Shown in pieces: positions 1 to 8,710 of a DNA stretch of 64,000 nucleotides (position 1 is the stretch's first letter; each line of letters begins with the position of its first letter). This DNA is from JBGUVL01 sp964370395 (GTDB lineage: Bacteria > Bacillota_I > Bacilli_A > Erysipelotrichales > Erysipelotrichaceae): assembly GCA_964370395.1 (NCBI GenBank), contig CAYJIZ010000005.1, forward strand, positions 58,950 through 122,949, read 5' to 3'. The notes beneath the pieces are model-generated. The model was not told where the DNA came from. It did no database searches and saw nothing but the letters and a program-made list of their open reading frames with translations. The translations under genes were made by a program, and so were the position numbers.

Positions 1-102
1 ATTGTAATCGGTGTATTACCATTCAACATTATCAAAGGTGTCTTATCTTCCATTGTTGTTTACTTCACGTATAAAAAAGTAAGTCCAATCTTAAAAAAAT
101 AG
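1..102 (+). CDS. C-terminal end of an ECF transporter S component (partial)
   Basis: The window opens inside a gene read in frame 1; 33 codons and a TAG stop are visible. The end of the protein (LPFNIIKGVLSSIVVYF, then YKKVSPILKK) resembles the last membrane helix and basic cytoplasmic tail of ECF-type vitamin uptake S components such as the riboflavin or folate binders. Only this tail can be seen, so the ligand cannot be named. It ends directly in a terminator hairpin shared with the convergent gene downstream. Confidence 0.55.
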   Translation: MVIGVLPFNIIKGVLSSIVVYFTYKKVSPILKK

Positions 103-122
103 CGAATGTATCGCTATTTTTT
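94..122. terminator. Bidirectional terminator
   Basis: The arms AAAAAATAGCGA and TCGCTATTTTTT flank a 5-base loop, with A and T runs at either side. It separates the truncated plus-strand gene from the convergent kinase-like gene, whose stop codon lies in the right arm. Confidence 0.8.
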
Positions 123-743
123 TACGTCTCTTAACTGTACCATCTTTAAAATCACTTCTGCAGCATCATCCAAAGATAAATGACTCGTGTTAATAATCAT
201 GTCATAATTACTCGCTTTACCCCAAATGCGATCACAAAAATAATTATAGTATTTTGCACGTCGCATATCTACTTGCATCAAGCGCTCATTAATTCCTTCC
301 ACCGCTTCTCCATACTCGTTCACTGCTCTTTTTTTCTTATCCACTAAATTCGCTCTTACAAAAACATCGATAACATAAGGATCTTCGCGTAAAATATAAT
401 TACTACAACGCCCTACAATAACACAAGATTCTTGTGCTAGTTTTTTAATCAACACTTCTTGTACACTTTGAATTTTTTGAATCACACTTAAGGTACCCAA
501 ATCACGCAAACTAGAAGCACCCACCTTAAACTCATCACCATCATTAAAATAGAAATTCGCAAATCCGACATTGGCATCCACCGATTTAAATAAAACAGGG
601 TCCAAACCGCTCTCTTCTGCCAAATAACTTAATAGTTCCTTATCGTAAAAGGGAATGTTTAGTTTTTCCGCTAACAAACGTCCTACTTCTCTACCACCAC
701 TACCATATTCACGACTTATGGTAATCACAACTTTTTCATTCAT
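114..743 (-). CDS. Cytidylate kinase-like family protein
   Basis: This 209-residue protein belongs to the cytidylate kinase-like P-loop family (AAK6-type). The N-terminal nucleotide loop reads SREYGSGGREVG near residues 9-20, followed by a helix and the segment NIPFYDKELL typical of this family. It differs from true Cmk, so its nucleoside monophosphate substrate is unknown. I chose the ATG at 743 because an AACGGAGGTATG ribosome site lies just upstream; a longer frame to 818 has no such site. The gene is convergent with the ECF gene and lies just downstream of prs on the same strand, so the two may be co-transcribed. Confidence 0.75.
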   Translation of the reverse strand: MNEKVVITISREYGSGGREVGRLLAEKLNIPFYDKELLSYLAEESGLDPVLFKSVDANVGFANFYFNDGDEFKVGASSLRDLGTLSVIQKIQSVQEVLIKKLAQESCVIVGRCSNYILREDPYVIDVFVRANLVDKKKRAVNEYGEAVEGINERLMQVDMRRAKYYNYFCDRIWGKASNYDMIINTSHLSLDDAAEVILKMVQLRDVKK

Positions 744-821
744 GACATACCTCCGTTCTTCTACTTTCATTATAGATGGTTTTCGCATAAAATAAAACAC
801 GCAATTTGCGTGTTTCACTTT

Positions 822-1787
822 TTATATTTCAGCGTTAAATCTTTGGATAACTTCGCTTAACGATTTTCCTTCTTCAATTTGATTCAATACAGCAGATAAT
901 ACTTCTGCAACACTCAACACTGTCATTTTGTCTAATTGTGCTGCTTTTTCGCTTTGATCAATTGTGTTTGTACAAATGAATTCAACAATTTTGGAATTTT
1001 GAATTCTTTCGATAGCTGGACCAGACAATACTCCATGCACACAAGCTGTGTACACTTCTGTTGCTCCTTTATCGTATAACATATCGATTCCTGCCATCAA
1101 TGTTCCAGCAGTATCAACGATGTCATCTATAATAATTGCTTTTTTACCTTCTACATCACCAATTAAGTTCATCGCTTCCGCCACATTTGGTTTTGGACGA
1201 CGTTTGTCAATAATCGCTAGTGGAGCATGCAATGCTTCCGCTAATTTACGCGCACGTGTTGTTCCACCATGGTCAGGTGATACAACTACTACGTTGTCAT
1301 CTTTAAATCCTTTGTCGCTTAAGTATTTACCAATAATACAAATTGCACTGATGTCATCAGCAGGGATATTGAAGAAACCTTGGATTTGTGTTGCATGTAA
1401 TTCACAAGTCACAATACGGTTTGCTCCTGCTTTTTCTAATAAGTCAGCGACTAATTTTGAAGTAATCGGTTGTCTTGGTTTTGCTTTACGGTCTTGTCTA
1501 GCATAACCATAGTAAGGAATAATCGCTGCAATACTTTTTGCACTTGCACGTTTACAAGCATCAATCGCAATTAATAATTCCATAATACTACTTGAAACTG
1601 GGCTACAAGTCGATTGTACGATGTATACATTTTTACCACGAACACTTTCACCCAACTCAACAATAATTTCACCATCTGCAAAGTGTTTAATTTCACAACT
1701 ACCTAATTCTACACCTGCATGCTCACACATTTCCTTCGCTAATTCCACACTTGAAGTTAACGCAAATACTACACTCTTGTTATCCAT
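822..1787 (-). CDS. prs: Ribose-phosphate pyrophosphokinase (PRPP synthetase)
   Basis: The enzyme makes PRPP from ribose 5-phosphate and ATP for purine, pyrimidine, histidine and NAD synthesis in the cytoplasm. At 321 residues it has the usual length. The flexible-loop signature VVSPDHGGTTRARK and the PRPP-binding DDIVDTAGT are clear. The ATP/metal segment reads ELHATQIQGFF rather than the common DLHADQIQGFF, a small deviation in an otherwise standard protein. AAGGAGATCG precedes the ATG. The gene follows a GlmU-like acetyltransferase by 20 bases, echoing the glmU-prs order of many Bacillota. Confidence 0.95.
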   Translation of the reverse strand: MDNKSVVFALTSSVELAKEMCEHAGVELGSCEIKHFADGEIIVELGESVRGKNVYIVQSTCSPVSSSIMELLIAIDACKRASAKSIAAIIPYYGYARQDRKAKPRQPITSKLVADLLEKAGANRIVTCELHATQIQGFFNIPADDISAICIIGKYLSDKGFKDDNVVVVSPDHGGTTRARKLAEALHAPLAIIDKRRPKPNVAEAMNLIGDVEGKKAIIIDDIVDTAGTLMAGIDMLYDKGATEVYTACVHGVLSGPAIERIQNSKIVEFICTNTIDQSEKAAQLDKMTVLSVAEVLSAVLNQIEEGKSLSEVIQRFNAEI

Positions 1788-1807
1788 TTTTAACGATCTC
1801 CTTATTT

Positions 1808-2497
1808 TTATTTATTCTTGTATTTATGTCCATAACCTTTTTTGATTTCAACACGTGTTCTTGCGATACCCATATCGCCATCCTCAATGTTTTTATCAAT
1901 TGTACTTCCCGCAGCCAATAACGCATTTTCTCCCACCGTTACCGGAGCGATTAAATTCACATTACTTCCAATGAAAGCACCATCTTTAATGACTGTTCTA
2001 AACTTGTTTTTACCATCGTAGTTTACCGTAACGACACCACAGCCAAAGTTGACTTTTTTACCAACATCACTGTCCCCAACATAAGTTAAGTGGGCACATT
2101 TACTTCCATCACCAAAGTTTGTATTTTTAAACTCAACAAAGTTTCCAATACGCACTTCACTCGCTACGCAAGTATGGTTACGCAAGTGGGACATCGGTCC
2201 AACTACAGAATTTTCTCCTACTTCACTGTCGACAATTTTACTAGAATCGATGCAAGCTCCATCCTTAATTATCGCATTTGACAAATAAGAGTTAGGAAGA
2301 ATGGTTACATTCTTTCCAATTTTACTACCTTTTAATAAAAAAACATTTGGATAAATCGTCGTTTCTTCTCCAATTTCAACATCCTCATCAATGTAGGTGT
2401 TGTCTGGATCAAGAATTAAGACACCCTTTGTAAGCCATCGCTCATTTACATTTCGCTTAAGCTCATTCATTGCTTTTACCTTATTTGTGTAATCCAT
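1808..2497 (-). CDS. GlmU-type glucosamine-1-phosphate acetyltransferase domain, standalone
   Basis: The 229-residue protein matches only the C-terminal left-handed beta-helix half of GlmU, which acetylates glucosamine 1-phosphate. After a short helical linker come the family segments DPDNTYIDEDVEIG, GPMSHLR, GNFVEFK, AHLTYVGDSDVG and TVNYDGKNK. These retain the Arg, Lys, His, Tyr and Asn/Tyr residues used for sugar phosphate and acetyl-CoA binding in GlmU. The N-terminal uridyltransferase half (GXGTRM motif) is absent, so UDP transfer must come from another protein. The start at 2497 is chosen for the AAAAAGGAGTG site upstream; the frame extends to 2554 without one. It probably forms an operon with prs. 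Confidence 0.85.
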   Translation of the reverse strand: MDYTNKVKAMNELKRNVNERWLTKGVLILDPDNTYIDEDVEIGEETTIYPNVFLLKGSKIGKNVTILPNSYLSNAIIKDGACIDSSKIVDSEVGENSVVGPMSHLRNHTCVASEVRIGNFVEFKNTNFGDGSKCAHLTYVGDSDVGKKVNFGCGVVTVNYDGKNKFRTVIKDGAFIGSNVNLIAPVTVGENALLAAGSTIDKNIEDGDMGIARTRVEIKKGYGHKYKNK

Positions 2498-2659
2498 CAC
2501 TTTACACTCCTTTTTCACATATTCTATCTTATCAAAAAATTGACAATTATTCATTAACTACTTAAAGAAATTTTCCCTTTTTATAGGGAATTCGCAAAAT
2601 CACTAACAAAAACCCTCCTTTTTGAAAAAAAAGATAGTAAAAAACATTATTATTGAAAC

Positions 2660-2689
2660 AAAAAAAAGAAACACCAATCGATGTTTCTT
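2660..2689 (-). terminator. Terminator of the aldolase gene
   Basis: On the minus strand, AGAAACA and TGTTTCT pair around an 8-base loop and are followed by a run of seven T. It lies just past the fba stop. Confidence 0.8.
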
Positions 2690-2701
2690 CTTATGATTAA
2701 A

Positions 2702-3568
2702 TTAAGCTTTTCCAGTAGATCCAAATTCAGCCATCATAGCTGTTACTTTTTCTCTAATTGCTTTTGCACCTGGTGCTAATAATTTACGAGGGTCGTATCC
2801 TTTTCCTTCTTTGTCTTTTCCAGCTTCAATGTATTGACGAGTTGCATCAGCAAATACTAATTGTAACTCAGTGTTTACATTAATTTTAGAAACTCCTAAA
2901 GAAATTGCTTTTGCAATTTGGTCAGCAGGAATACCTGAACCACCGTGTAATACTAATGGTAAACCATTTGTAACGTCTTGGATTTTTCCTAATACTTCAA
3001 AGTTTAATCCAGCCCAATCAGCAGGGTATTTACCGTGAATGTTACCAATACCAGCAGCTAAGAAGTCACATCCTAAGTCTGCGATTGTTTTACATTCTTG
3101 AGGATCCGCAACTTCACCAGAAGATGTTACACCATCTTCTTCTCCACCGATTCCACCAACTTCACATTCAACTGAAATTCCTCTAGCGTGAGCGTATTCG
3201 ATAATTTCTTTTGATTTTGCGATGTTTTCTTCGATTGGATAGTGAGATCCATCAAACATAATTGAAGAGAATCCAGCTTCGATACAAGCTTTTGCTCCAT
3301 CGAATGATCCATGGTCTAAGTGTAATGCAACTGGTACTGTGATTCCTAAAGAATCTACCATTGCGCTTACCATACCTACAACTGTTTTGTAACCAGTCAT
3401 GTATTTACCTGCACCTTCAGAAACTCCAAGAATAACTGGAGAGTTTGCTTCTTGTGCTGCTAATAAAATTTCTTTTGTCCATTCTAAGTTGTTAATGTTG
3501 AATTGCCCTACTGCGTAGTGCCCTTCGTGTGCTTTTTTAAGCATTTCTGTAGCTGAAACTAATGCCAT
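2702..3568 (-). CDS. fba: Class II fructose-bisphosphate aldolase
   Basis: This glycolytic enzyme splits fructose 1,6-bisphosphate into dihydroxyacetone phosphate and glyceraldehyde 3-phosphate, using a divalent metal. The 288-residue protein shows the metal-binding LHLDHGS and SIMFDGSHYP segments, HGKYPADW, the LVLHGGSGIP loop and the KINVNTEL motif of the FbaA/GatY family. AGGAGGATTTTTATT precedes the ATG. It stands alone between two terminators. A second, more divergent family member lies in the PTS operon at 35503-36387. This copy is the likely glycolytic enzyme because it is closer to canonical sequence and monocistronic. Confidence 0.93.
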   Translation of the reverse strand: MALVSATEMLKKAHEGHYAVGQFNINNLEWTKEILLAAQEANSPVILGVSEGAGKYMTGYKTVVGMVSAMVDSLGITVPVALHLDHGSFDGAKACIEAGFSSIMFDGSHYPIEENIAKSKEIIEYAHARGISVECEVGGIGGEEDGVTSSGEVADPQECKTIADLGCDFLAAGIGNIHGKYPADWAGLNFEVLGKIQDVTNGLPLVLHGGSGIPADQIAKAISLGVSKINVNTELQLVFADATRQYIEAGKDKEGKGYDPRKLLAPGAKAIREKVTAMMAEFGSTGKA

Positions 3569-3619
3569 AATAAAAATCCTCCTATTTTTTTGTACATCAC
3601 TATTTTAAACCAAATATAG

Positions 3620-3664
3620 TAAAAAAGAAAGCCATTATCTTAATTTATAATAAGAAAAGGCTTC
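3620..3664 (-). terminator. Probable terminator of ispD
   Basis: On the minus strand AAGCC and GGCTT close an imperfect AT-rich stem followed by TCTTTTTTAC. It sits about 25 bases past the ispD stop. Confidence 0.5.
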
Positions 3665-3687
3665 CTTTATTTCAAATTGTTCATTTT

Positions 3688-4329
3688 TTAGTCTAAATCT
3701 TCTTTTGTTGTTACTTTTTTATTACTGTATTCCCCACAAACTACCTTAATTTTCGTATCGCTAAACACTTCCATCAAAGAAGCATCATCACTCGCTACTC
3801 CACCTTGTTGTTTCGCTTTTTCATAACATGATTGAATTAAACTTGTCTTAAAACACTGTGGGGTTTGTGCAGCATAGAGTTCACTGCGAAGCGGTGTATT
3901 TACCACATACCCATCTTTTACTTGTTTTATCGTATCAATAACAGGCACCATCAACAAACACGCATCATTATGAACCAGTGCTTGTTTACAGCGAACGATT
4001 TCTTCCTCACTGACAAAACAACGCGCTCCATCATGAATCATCACAAACGCTTGCGATACGACTTGTAAACCGTTGTATACACTATCTTGGCGCGTTTCTC
4101 CACCAAATACGAATGTCATATTAGGATGGTTTATGCTCTCTTTCACAATATCGATTTCTTCTTCTGTTGTAACAACAACGATTTGCTTGCACTCCTCGTC
4201 TTTCAAAAAAACATTTACTGTCTTTTCTAGTAACATCATTCCATCACGAAAACGATAAAAAACTTTATTGTAGTCTAAATTTGTACGACTTCCTTTTCCA
4301 GCCGCTAACACAATTACACTGTAGTCCAT
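3688..4329 (-). CDS. ispD: 2-C-methyl-D-erythritol 4-phosphate cytidylyltransferase
   Basis: The enzyme joins CTP to methylerythritol 4-phosphate in the non-mevalonate isoprenoid pathway. The 213-residue protein starts with the nucleotide-binding LAAGKGSR loop. It then has the family segments GGETRQDSVYNGL, HDGARCFV, PVIDTIK and AAQTPQCF, and ends with DDASLME. Length and motif order fit IspD. A TarI-type ribitol-phosphate cytidylyltransferase is the main alternative, because the two families are hard to separate by eye and no isoprenoid or teichoic acid genes lie nearby. Confidence 0.8.
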   Translation of the reverse strand: MDYSVIVLAAGKGSRTNLDYNKVFYRFRDGMMLLEKTVNVFLKDEECKQIVVVTTEEEIDIVKESINHPNMTFVFGGETRQDSVYNGLQVVSQAFVMIHDGARCFVSEEEIVRCKQALVHNDACLLMVPVIDTIKQVKDGYVVNTPLRSELYAAQTPQCFKTSLIQSCYEKAKQQGGVASDDASLMEVFSDTKIKVVCGEYSNKKVTTKEDLD

Positions 4330-4404
4330 TCTTTCACCTTCTTATTTCTATTGATTATCATATCACGCTTTGCTTTAAAAGCGAAAGAGCGGATACCCAT
4401 TTTA

Positions 4405-4432
4405 AACAAAAAAACTGCTTTCGCAGTCTTTT
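4405..4432 (-). terminator. Terminator of metY-metA
   Basis: On the minus strand, ACTGC-GAAA-GCAGT forms a tetraloop hairpin followed by seven T, directly after the metA stop. Confidence 0.85.
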
Positions 4433-4434
4433 CT

Positions 4435-5412
4435 TTATTTACGAAATGCTTTCGCATATCCATGTTCTTCTTTCTTACAAGTTCCGATTTCTTCTTTCAT
4501 ATTTGCAATTTCCTCAATATGGAACGGCGTTAATTGGTACACATAATTCAACCAGTTTCGATACAACAAGTTCGCATGTGCACGCCATTTTAAAACTGGC
4601 TCTTTGCTTGGATCATCTTGTGGAAAATAGTTAAAAGGAATATGTATTTTCTTTTTCGCTTCCACATCACGATAATACTCTTGTGCCAACGTTTCTTTGC
4701 CATATTCAAAATGACCGACGATAAAAATTTGTCGATAATCTTTACTCACAATAATATTTGAACCTATTTCGTCTGACTTCGATAAAATCGATAGTTGTGG
4801 AATACTCGCTAACGTATCTTCATCAAGCGCAGTATGACGAGAATGCGGTGTATAATGAATTTCATCAAACCCATTTGTTAAGAAATCATATTCATCGCAT
4901 AGTTGCTCAGGAAAAATACCGAACACTTTGTCTTCAAGCAAATGTTTGTTTACTCCATAATGGTAGTACAACCCCGCTTGTGCTCCCCAACAGATGTGAA
5001 TGGTAGAGAAGACATGTGTTTTACTCCACTCTAAAATTTCTTTCATTTCACTCCAATAATCCACATCTTCAAATGCAAGATGCTCCACAGGTGCTCCTGT
5101 AATAATCATTCCATCGTAATAATTATCTTTGATTGTCGCAAATGACTCATAAAATTTCAGTAAGTGATCTTTGCTCGTATTTTTACTAATGTGTTCAACC
5201 ATTAAAAAGTCGATGTCTAACTGTAACGCTGATTTTGATAACAAGCGTAATATTTGTGTTTCCGTTTCAATTTTTTTTGGCATTAAGTTTAAAATTACAA
5301 TTTTTAAAGGGCGGATGTCTTGTTTGCTTGCATCTTCGCTTTCAATCGCAAAGATTTTTTCGTTTTCCAGTATTTCTTTGGCTGGAAGTCCATTGGGTAT
5401 TCTAATCGGCAT
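4435..5412 (-). CDS. metA: Homoserine O-acetyltransferase (MetA family)
   Basis: The protein activates homoserine with an acyl-CoA as the first committed step to methionine. The 325-residue sequence is full length. It has the catalytic cysteine in HICWGAQAG (Cys141), the histidine in GHFEYG and the RNW-type C-terminal segment. At the acyl-selecting position after GAPV there is a glutamate (Glu110). In the MetA family a Glu here is associated with acetyl-CoA use and a Gly with succinyl-CoA, so I predict acetylation. This agrees with the adjacent O-acetylhomoserine sulfhydrylase gene, which ends 2 bases upstream in the same transcript. Confidence 0.9.
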   Translation of the reverse strand: MPIRIPNGLPAKEILENEKIFAIESEDASKQDIRPLKIVILNLMPKKIETETQILRLLSKSALQLDIDFLMVEHISKNTSKDHLLKFYESFATIKDNYYDGMIITGAPVEHLAFEDVDYWSEMKEILEWSKTHVFSTIHICWGAQAGLYYHYGVNKHLLEDKVFGIFPEQLCDEYDFLTNGFDEIHYTPHSRHTALDEDTLASIPQLSILSKSDEIGSNIIVSKDYRQIFIVGHFEYGKETLAQEYYRDVEAKKKIHIPFNYFPQDDPSKEPVLKWRAHANLLYRNWLNYVYQLTPFHIEEIANMKEEIGTCKKEEHGYAKAFRK

Positions 5413-5414
5413 TC

Positions 5415-6683
5415 TTATTGAATCGCTTCAAATGCTTGTTTTAAATCTGACAACAAGTCTTCTTTGTTTTCAATACCACAAGACAAACGAATCAACCCTG
5501 GTGTAATGTTCGCTGCTACCAATTGTTCATCACTACATTGACGGTGTGTTGAACTAGCAGGATGTAAGATACAAGTACGGATATCCGCAACATGTACTTC
5601 CAATGAAATTAATTTTAAACTATCAATTAATTTAGCAGCTCTTTCTCTTCCTCCCTTTATCGAAAAAGAAATGACTCCACTACAACCTTTTGGTAAATAT
5701 TTTTGTGCTAAATCATAATACTTACTTGACGTTAAGCCTGGATAATTCAGAAACTCAACTTCTTCTCTAGTTTCTAAGTATTGCGCTAATGCAAGTGCAT
5801 TATCACAATGCGCTTGCATACGCACCGCTAATGTTTCCAAACCAACATTTAATTGCCATGCTGCTTGTGCACTTGGATAGCATCCTAAATCACGCATTAA
5901 TTGCACACGTGCTTTTGTGATGTATGCCGCTTTACCAAACGCTTGTGTATACACCAAACCATGGTAAGAAGCATCTGGTGTAGTAAGTCCTAAGAACTTT
6001 CCATTGTCCCAGTTAAAGTTTCCACTATCCACAATCACACCACCTAAATACAAGGCATGTCCATCCATGTATTTTGAAGTAGAATGAATAATAATATCAA
6101 CACCATATGTAAATGGATTGCATAAGTATGGTGTAGCAAACGTGTTATCAAGAACAAATGGTACGCCATTGTCATGCGCAACCTTTGCGAATTTTTCTAA
6201 ATCCAATACATTCATCGTTGGGTTCGCAACGATTTCACCAAACAACGCTTTCGTATTTGGTTGAAACGCTTTTGCGATTTCTTCTGCACTTGCATCTGGA
6301 TCAACAAAAGTGACATCAATCCCAAACTTTTTAAACGTAATGGAAAACAAGTTCATTGTTCCCCCATAAATAGTCGCACTTGATACGATGTGATCTCCTG
6401 CTTCTACAATATTTAATAGCGCTAAGAAAGTAGCACTTTGTCCTGATGTAGTACATAACGCACCAACACCACCTTCTAAATCCGCTATTTTTTGTTCTAC
6501 CGCATCCACTGTTGGATTGGAAATACGTGAATAAATATGTCCTGGTGCACTTAAATCAAACAAGTCACCAACGTATTCACTAGAATCGTATTTATAGGTA
6601 GTACTTTGATAAATTGGTAATACTCTAGGTTCTCCATTTTTTGGAGTGTATCCACTATGCAAACATTTGCTTTCTATTTTCAT
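5415..6683 (-). CDS. metY: O-acetylhomoserine sulfhydrylase (MetY type)
   Basis: This PLP enzyme of the Cys/Met metabolism family makes homocysteine directly from O-acetylhomoserine and sulfide. The 422-residue protein shows CTTSGQSA, VLDNTFATPYL and the PLP-lysine segment HSTSKYMDGH, plus the long insertion region characteristic of MetY rather than cystathionine enzymes. Its C-terminal RLSCGIEN segment is typical. It precedes metA by 2 bases and follows a HAD phosphatase gene by 11 bases, so all three probably share one transcript. No SAM riboswitch was found upstream of this unit. Confidence 0.9.
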   Translation of the reverse strand: MKIESKCLHSGYTPKNGEPRVLPIYQSTTYKYDSSEYVGDLFDLSAPGHIYSRISNPTVDAVEQKIADLEGGVGALCTTSGQSATFLALLNIVEAGDHIVSSATIYGGTMNLFSITFKKFGIDVTFVDPDASAEEIAKAFQPNTKALFGEIVANPTMNVLDLEKFAKVAHDNGVPFVLDNTFATPYLCNPFTYGVDIIIHSTSKYMDGHALYLGGVIVDSGNFNWDNGKFLGLTTPDASYHGLVYTQAFGKAAYITKARVQLMRDLGCYPSAQAAWQLNVGLETLAVRMQAHCDNALALAQYLETREEVEFLNYPGLTSSKYYDLAQKYLPKGCSGVISFSIKGGRERAAKLIDSLKLISLEVHVADIRTCILHPASSTHRQCSDEQLVAANITPGLIRLSCGIENKEDLLSDLKQAFEAIQ

Positions 6684-6695
6684 AAATTCTCCCCC

Positions 6696-7535
6696 TTATT
6701 GTTTCTTAACTTTTCTTTGGCTATGATTTTTATCCACCAATTGGTTTACCACACTCATCTTTTGTAAGATTAACTTCAGTGTTTCATCCAAATCACTGCC
6801 TTCTTCATAATTCGCTTCACAGATAAAATCAACACGACGATTTTGCAACAAGTTTTCTACCTTGTCCTTCTCTGTGTACACTGCAATCGATTGTCCCCCA
6901 TTTTCTTTGACTAATTTCATACAAGGAACATCCGTTAATCCATCTCCTAAATAAATCATATTTCGAAAAGGAATACGACGATCGATATCTTCAACAAACT
7001 CATTCAATGCTTCGTCTTCGTATACACCAAGCACCCCTTTGTTGATACGGAATAAAAACTGCGTCTTATTTGTATAGTTCACTACGAGTGCTGGCCAATC
7101 TGCTACTCCATTCACATCATAATGAAATTCACATGCATAAATCTTTTTAAATTTATCTTTTAGAATCGAACCTTTGATAATTTCTTTTAATCCACTACTA
7201 ATAATATAGTGTTCGATTTCAACACCTAAGGACTCTCCATAGGCATTCATTCGTTCAAAAAATGTTTGTACCCCAGGGAACAATTCAATGTTTTTTCCCG
7301 CTTCCATAAAATCGTTTTCACGAATCGGCACATTTTTCGCATTCGCAATCTTCAACATATAATACATATAACTCAAAATGCGGTCCATTTTTTCATTTTC
7401 CGCCACTTTTGTTACTTCACTCCAAAATTCTGCACTTTCCATTTTTACTCTGGGAATAAAAGAATATTCTTGCATATCTTTTGTACAAAGTGTCTTATCA
7501 AAATCATACATCATCGCGATAATCGGTTTCGACAT
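6696..7535 (-). CDS. HAD-superfamily phosphatase (phosphoserine phosphatase-like)
   Basis: The 279-residue protein carries the HAD nucleophile motif YDFDKTL near residue 10, a helical cap, the SSG motif (IISSGLKEI) and the acidic metal motif YLGDGLTDVPC near residues 195-205. This layout matches small-molecule HAD phosphatases related to SerB. The substrate cannot be read from sequence. Its position 11 bases ahead of metY suggests a link to amino acid metabolism, but no specific role is shown. GAAGGGGTGATTTC precedes the ATG at 7535. Confidence 0.7.
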   Translation of the reverse strand: MSKPIIAMMYDFDKTLCTKDMQEYSFIPRVKMESAEFWSEVTKVAENEKMDRILSYMYYMLKIANAKNVPIRENDFMEAGKNIELFPGVQTFFERMNAYGESLGVEIEHYIISSGLKEIIKGSILKDKFKKIYACEFHYDVNGVADWPALVVNYTNKTQFLFRINKGVLGVYEDEALNEFVEDIDRRIPFRNMIYLGDGLTDVPCMKLVKENGGQSIAVYTEKDKVENLLQNRRVDFICEANYEEGSDLDETLKLILQKMSVVNQLVDKNHSQRKVKKQ

Positions 7536-7852
7536 GAAATCACCCCTTCTTTTTTAAACATTATATACTATGTGCTTTAAAATTTCATCAACTATATGGA
7601 ATTAAAAACGATTTTGCGACAACGTATCATTTTTTACAATTTTCACTCCTCGTTTTCATTTCAATTTGCCTCTTTTCTACTCTTTTCGAAACTTCCACAA
7701 ACAAAAATATTCGCTTCTGTCTTTGTGTTTTCCTTCAAACAAAAAGATATTCTTTTGCATTTCAAACATTTAACATTGGATTTACAAAGATTTCCACGTT
7801 ATACTTGTAGTATAATTTCTGTTTCATTAAAATAACAGTGTAAGGAGTCGTT
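7536..7852. other. Divergent intergenic region between HAD gene and DeoR gene
   Basis: This 317-base AT-rich stretch separates two divergent starts. On the minus side, TTGATG (7586-7591) and TATATA/TATAAT (7560-7567) could drive the HAD-metY-metA unit. On the plus side, TTGGAT (7778-7783) and TATACT (7800-7805), or a TATAAT at 7811-7816, could drive the DeoR gene. I see no convincing riboswitch, small ORF or repeat between them. Confidence 0.45.
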
Positions 7853-8623
7853 ATGAGCAAGAACAATGATAAGCGTAGAAATGAGATTACCAAGTTAGTA
7901 CTAAGCAAAGGAAATGTTAAAGTAGAAGAGTTAGTTAGCTTACTCAATGTGACTGCTGAAACCATTCGCAGTGACTTAAACTTCTTAGAAGCAAAAGGGA
8001 TTTTGTATCGTACCCATGGTGGTGCGACTTCACGTAATGCCAATGTTGATGTGCCTATGGACATCCGTTTGCGTGAACAAACAGAAGTAAAACGTCAAAT
8101 TTGTTATAAGGCGATCAACTTTATTAAAGATGACGATATTATCTTTATTGATCCAAGTAGTACTGCCATCCCTTTGGGTCGCTTATTATGCTTACGTAAA
8201 AACCTTACGATTGTCACAAACTCTTTGGAACTGGTACCCGTTGTTGCGCAAAGTGACCATAAAATTATCGTACTTGGCGGTACGTACTCCAAACGTGGAA
8301 AACGTACGTACGGTGGTTACACCCTTGAGATGTTAGAATCGATGTACTTCGATTTGGTCATCACTGGTATGGATGGTTGTTTGGATGTCGATGGTCCTGC
8401 TACAACAAGCGAGGAGGAAACCTCCATCAACAAGCTAATCTTAAAACGTTCCAAAAGAAACATGTTGATTTCTGATGAGACAAAGTTTTCAAAAAATGCG
8501 AACTTCCAATATGCGAAGTTCACCGATTTCGATATTTTCATCACCAGCAAATTAAGTCCACAAGACAAACAACGTGTGAACATTCCGATTATCATTGAGA
8601 GTGAAGTAGAGGAAGAAATTTAA
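7853..8623 (+). CDS. DeoR/GlpR-family transcriptional regulator
   Basis: The 256-residue protein has an N-terminal DeoR winged helix-turn-helix (VEELVSLLNVTAETIRSDLNFLE, then the wing YRTHGGAT). A C-terminal sugar-phosphate-sensing DeoRC domain of the ISOCOT fold follows, with VTNSLELV, VLGGTYSKRG and a late DETKFSK segment. Such proteins usually repress sugar or sugar-phosphate genes and respond to a phosphorylated sugar. It is monocistronic, with AAGGAGTCGTT before the ATG, so its targets are not obvious from context. It is divergent from the HAD-metY-metA unit. Confidence 0.85.
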   Translation: MSKNNDKRRNEITKLVLSKGNVKVEELVSLLNVTAETIRSDLNFLEAKGILYRTHGGATSRNANVDVPMDIRLREQTEVKRQICYKAINFIKDDDIIFIDPSSTAIPLGRLLCLRKNLTIVTNSLELVPVVAQSDHKIIVLGGTYSKRGKRTYGGYTLEMLESMYFDLVITGMDGCLDVDGPATTSEEETSINKLILKRSKRNMLISDETKFSKNANFQYAKFTDFDIFITSKLSPQDKQRVNIPIIIESEVEEEI

Positions 8624-8664
8624 AGCGAAAATAATACGAAAGAAACGTACAAAACTAATCAACT

Positions 8665-8703
8665 AAAAAGATGTAAGACCTTATCAACCTTACATCTTTT
8701 TAG
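8665..8703. terminator. Bidirectional terminator between the DeoR gene and glyA
   Basis: AAAAAGATGTAAG and CTTACATCTTTTT pair perfectly over 13 bases around an 11-base loop. The A and T runs serve both convergent genes. Confidence 0.9.
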
Positions 8704-8710
8704 TATTTTA

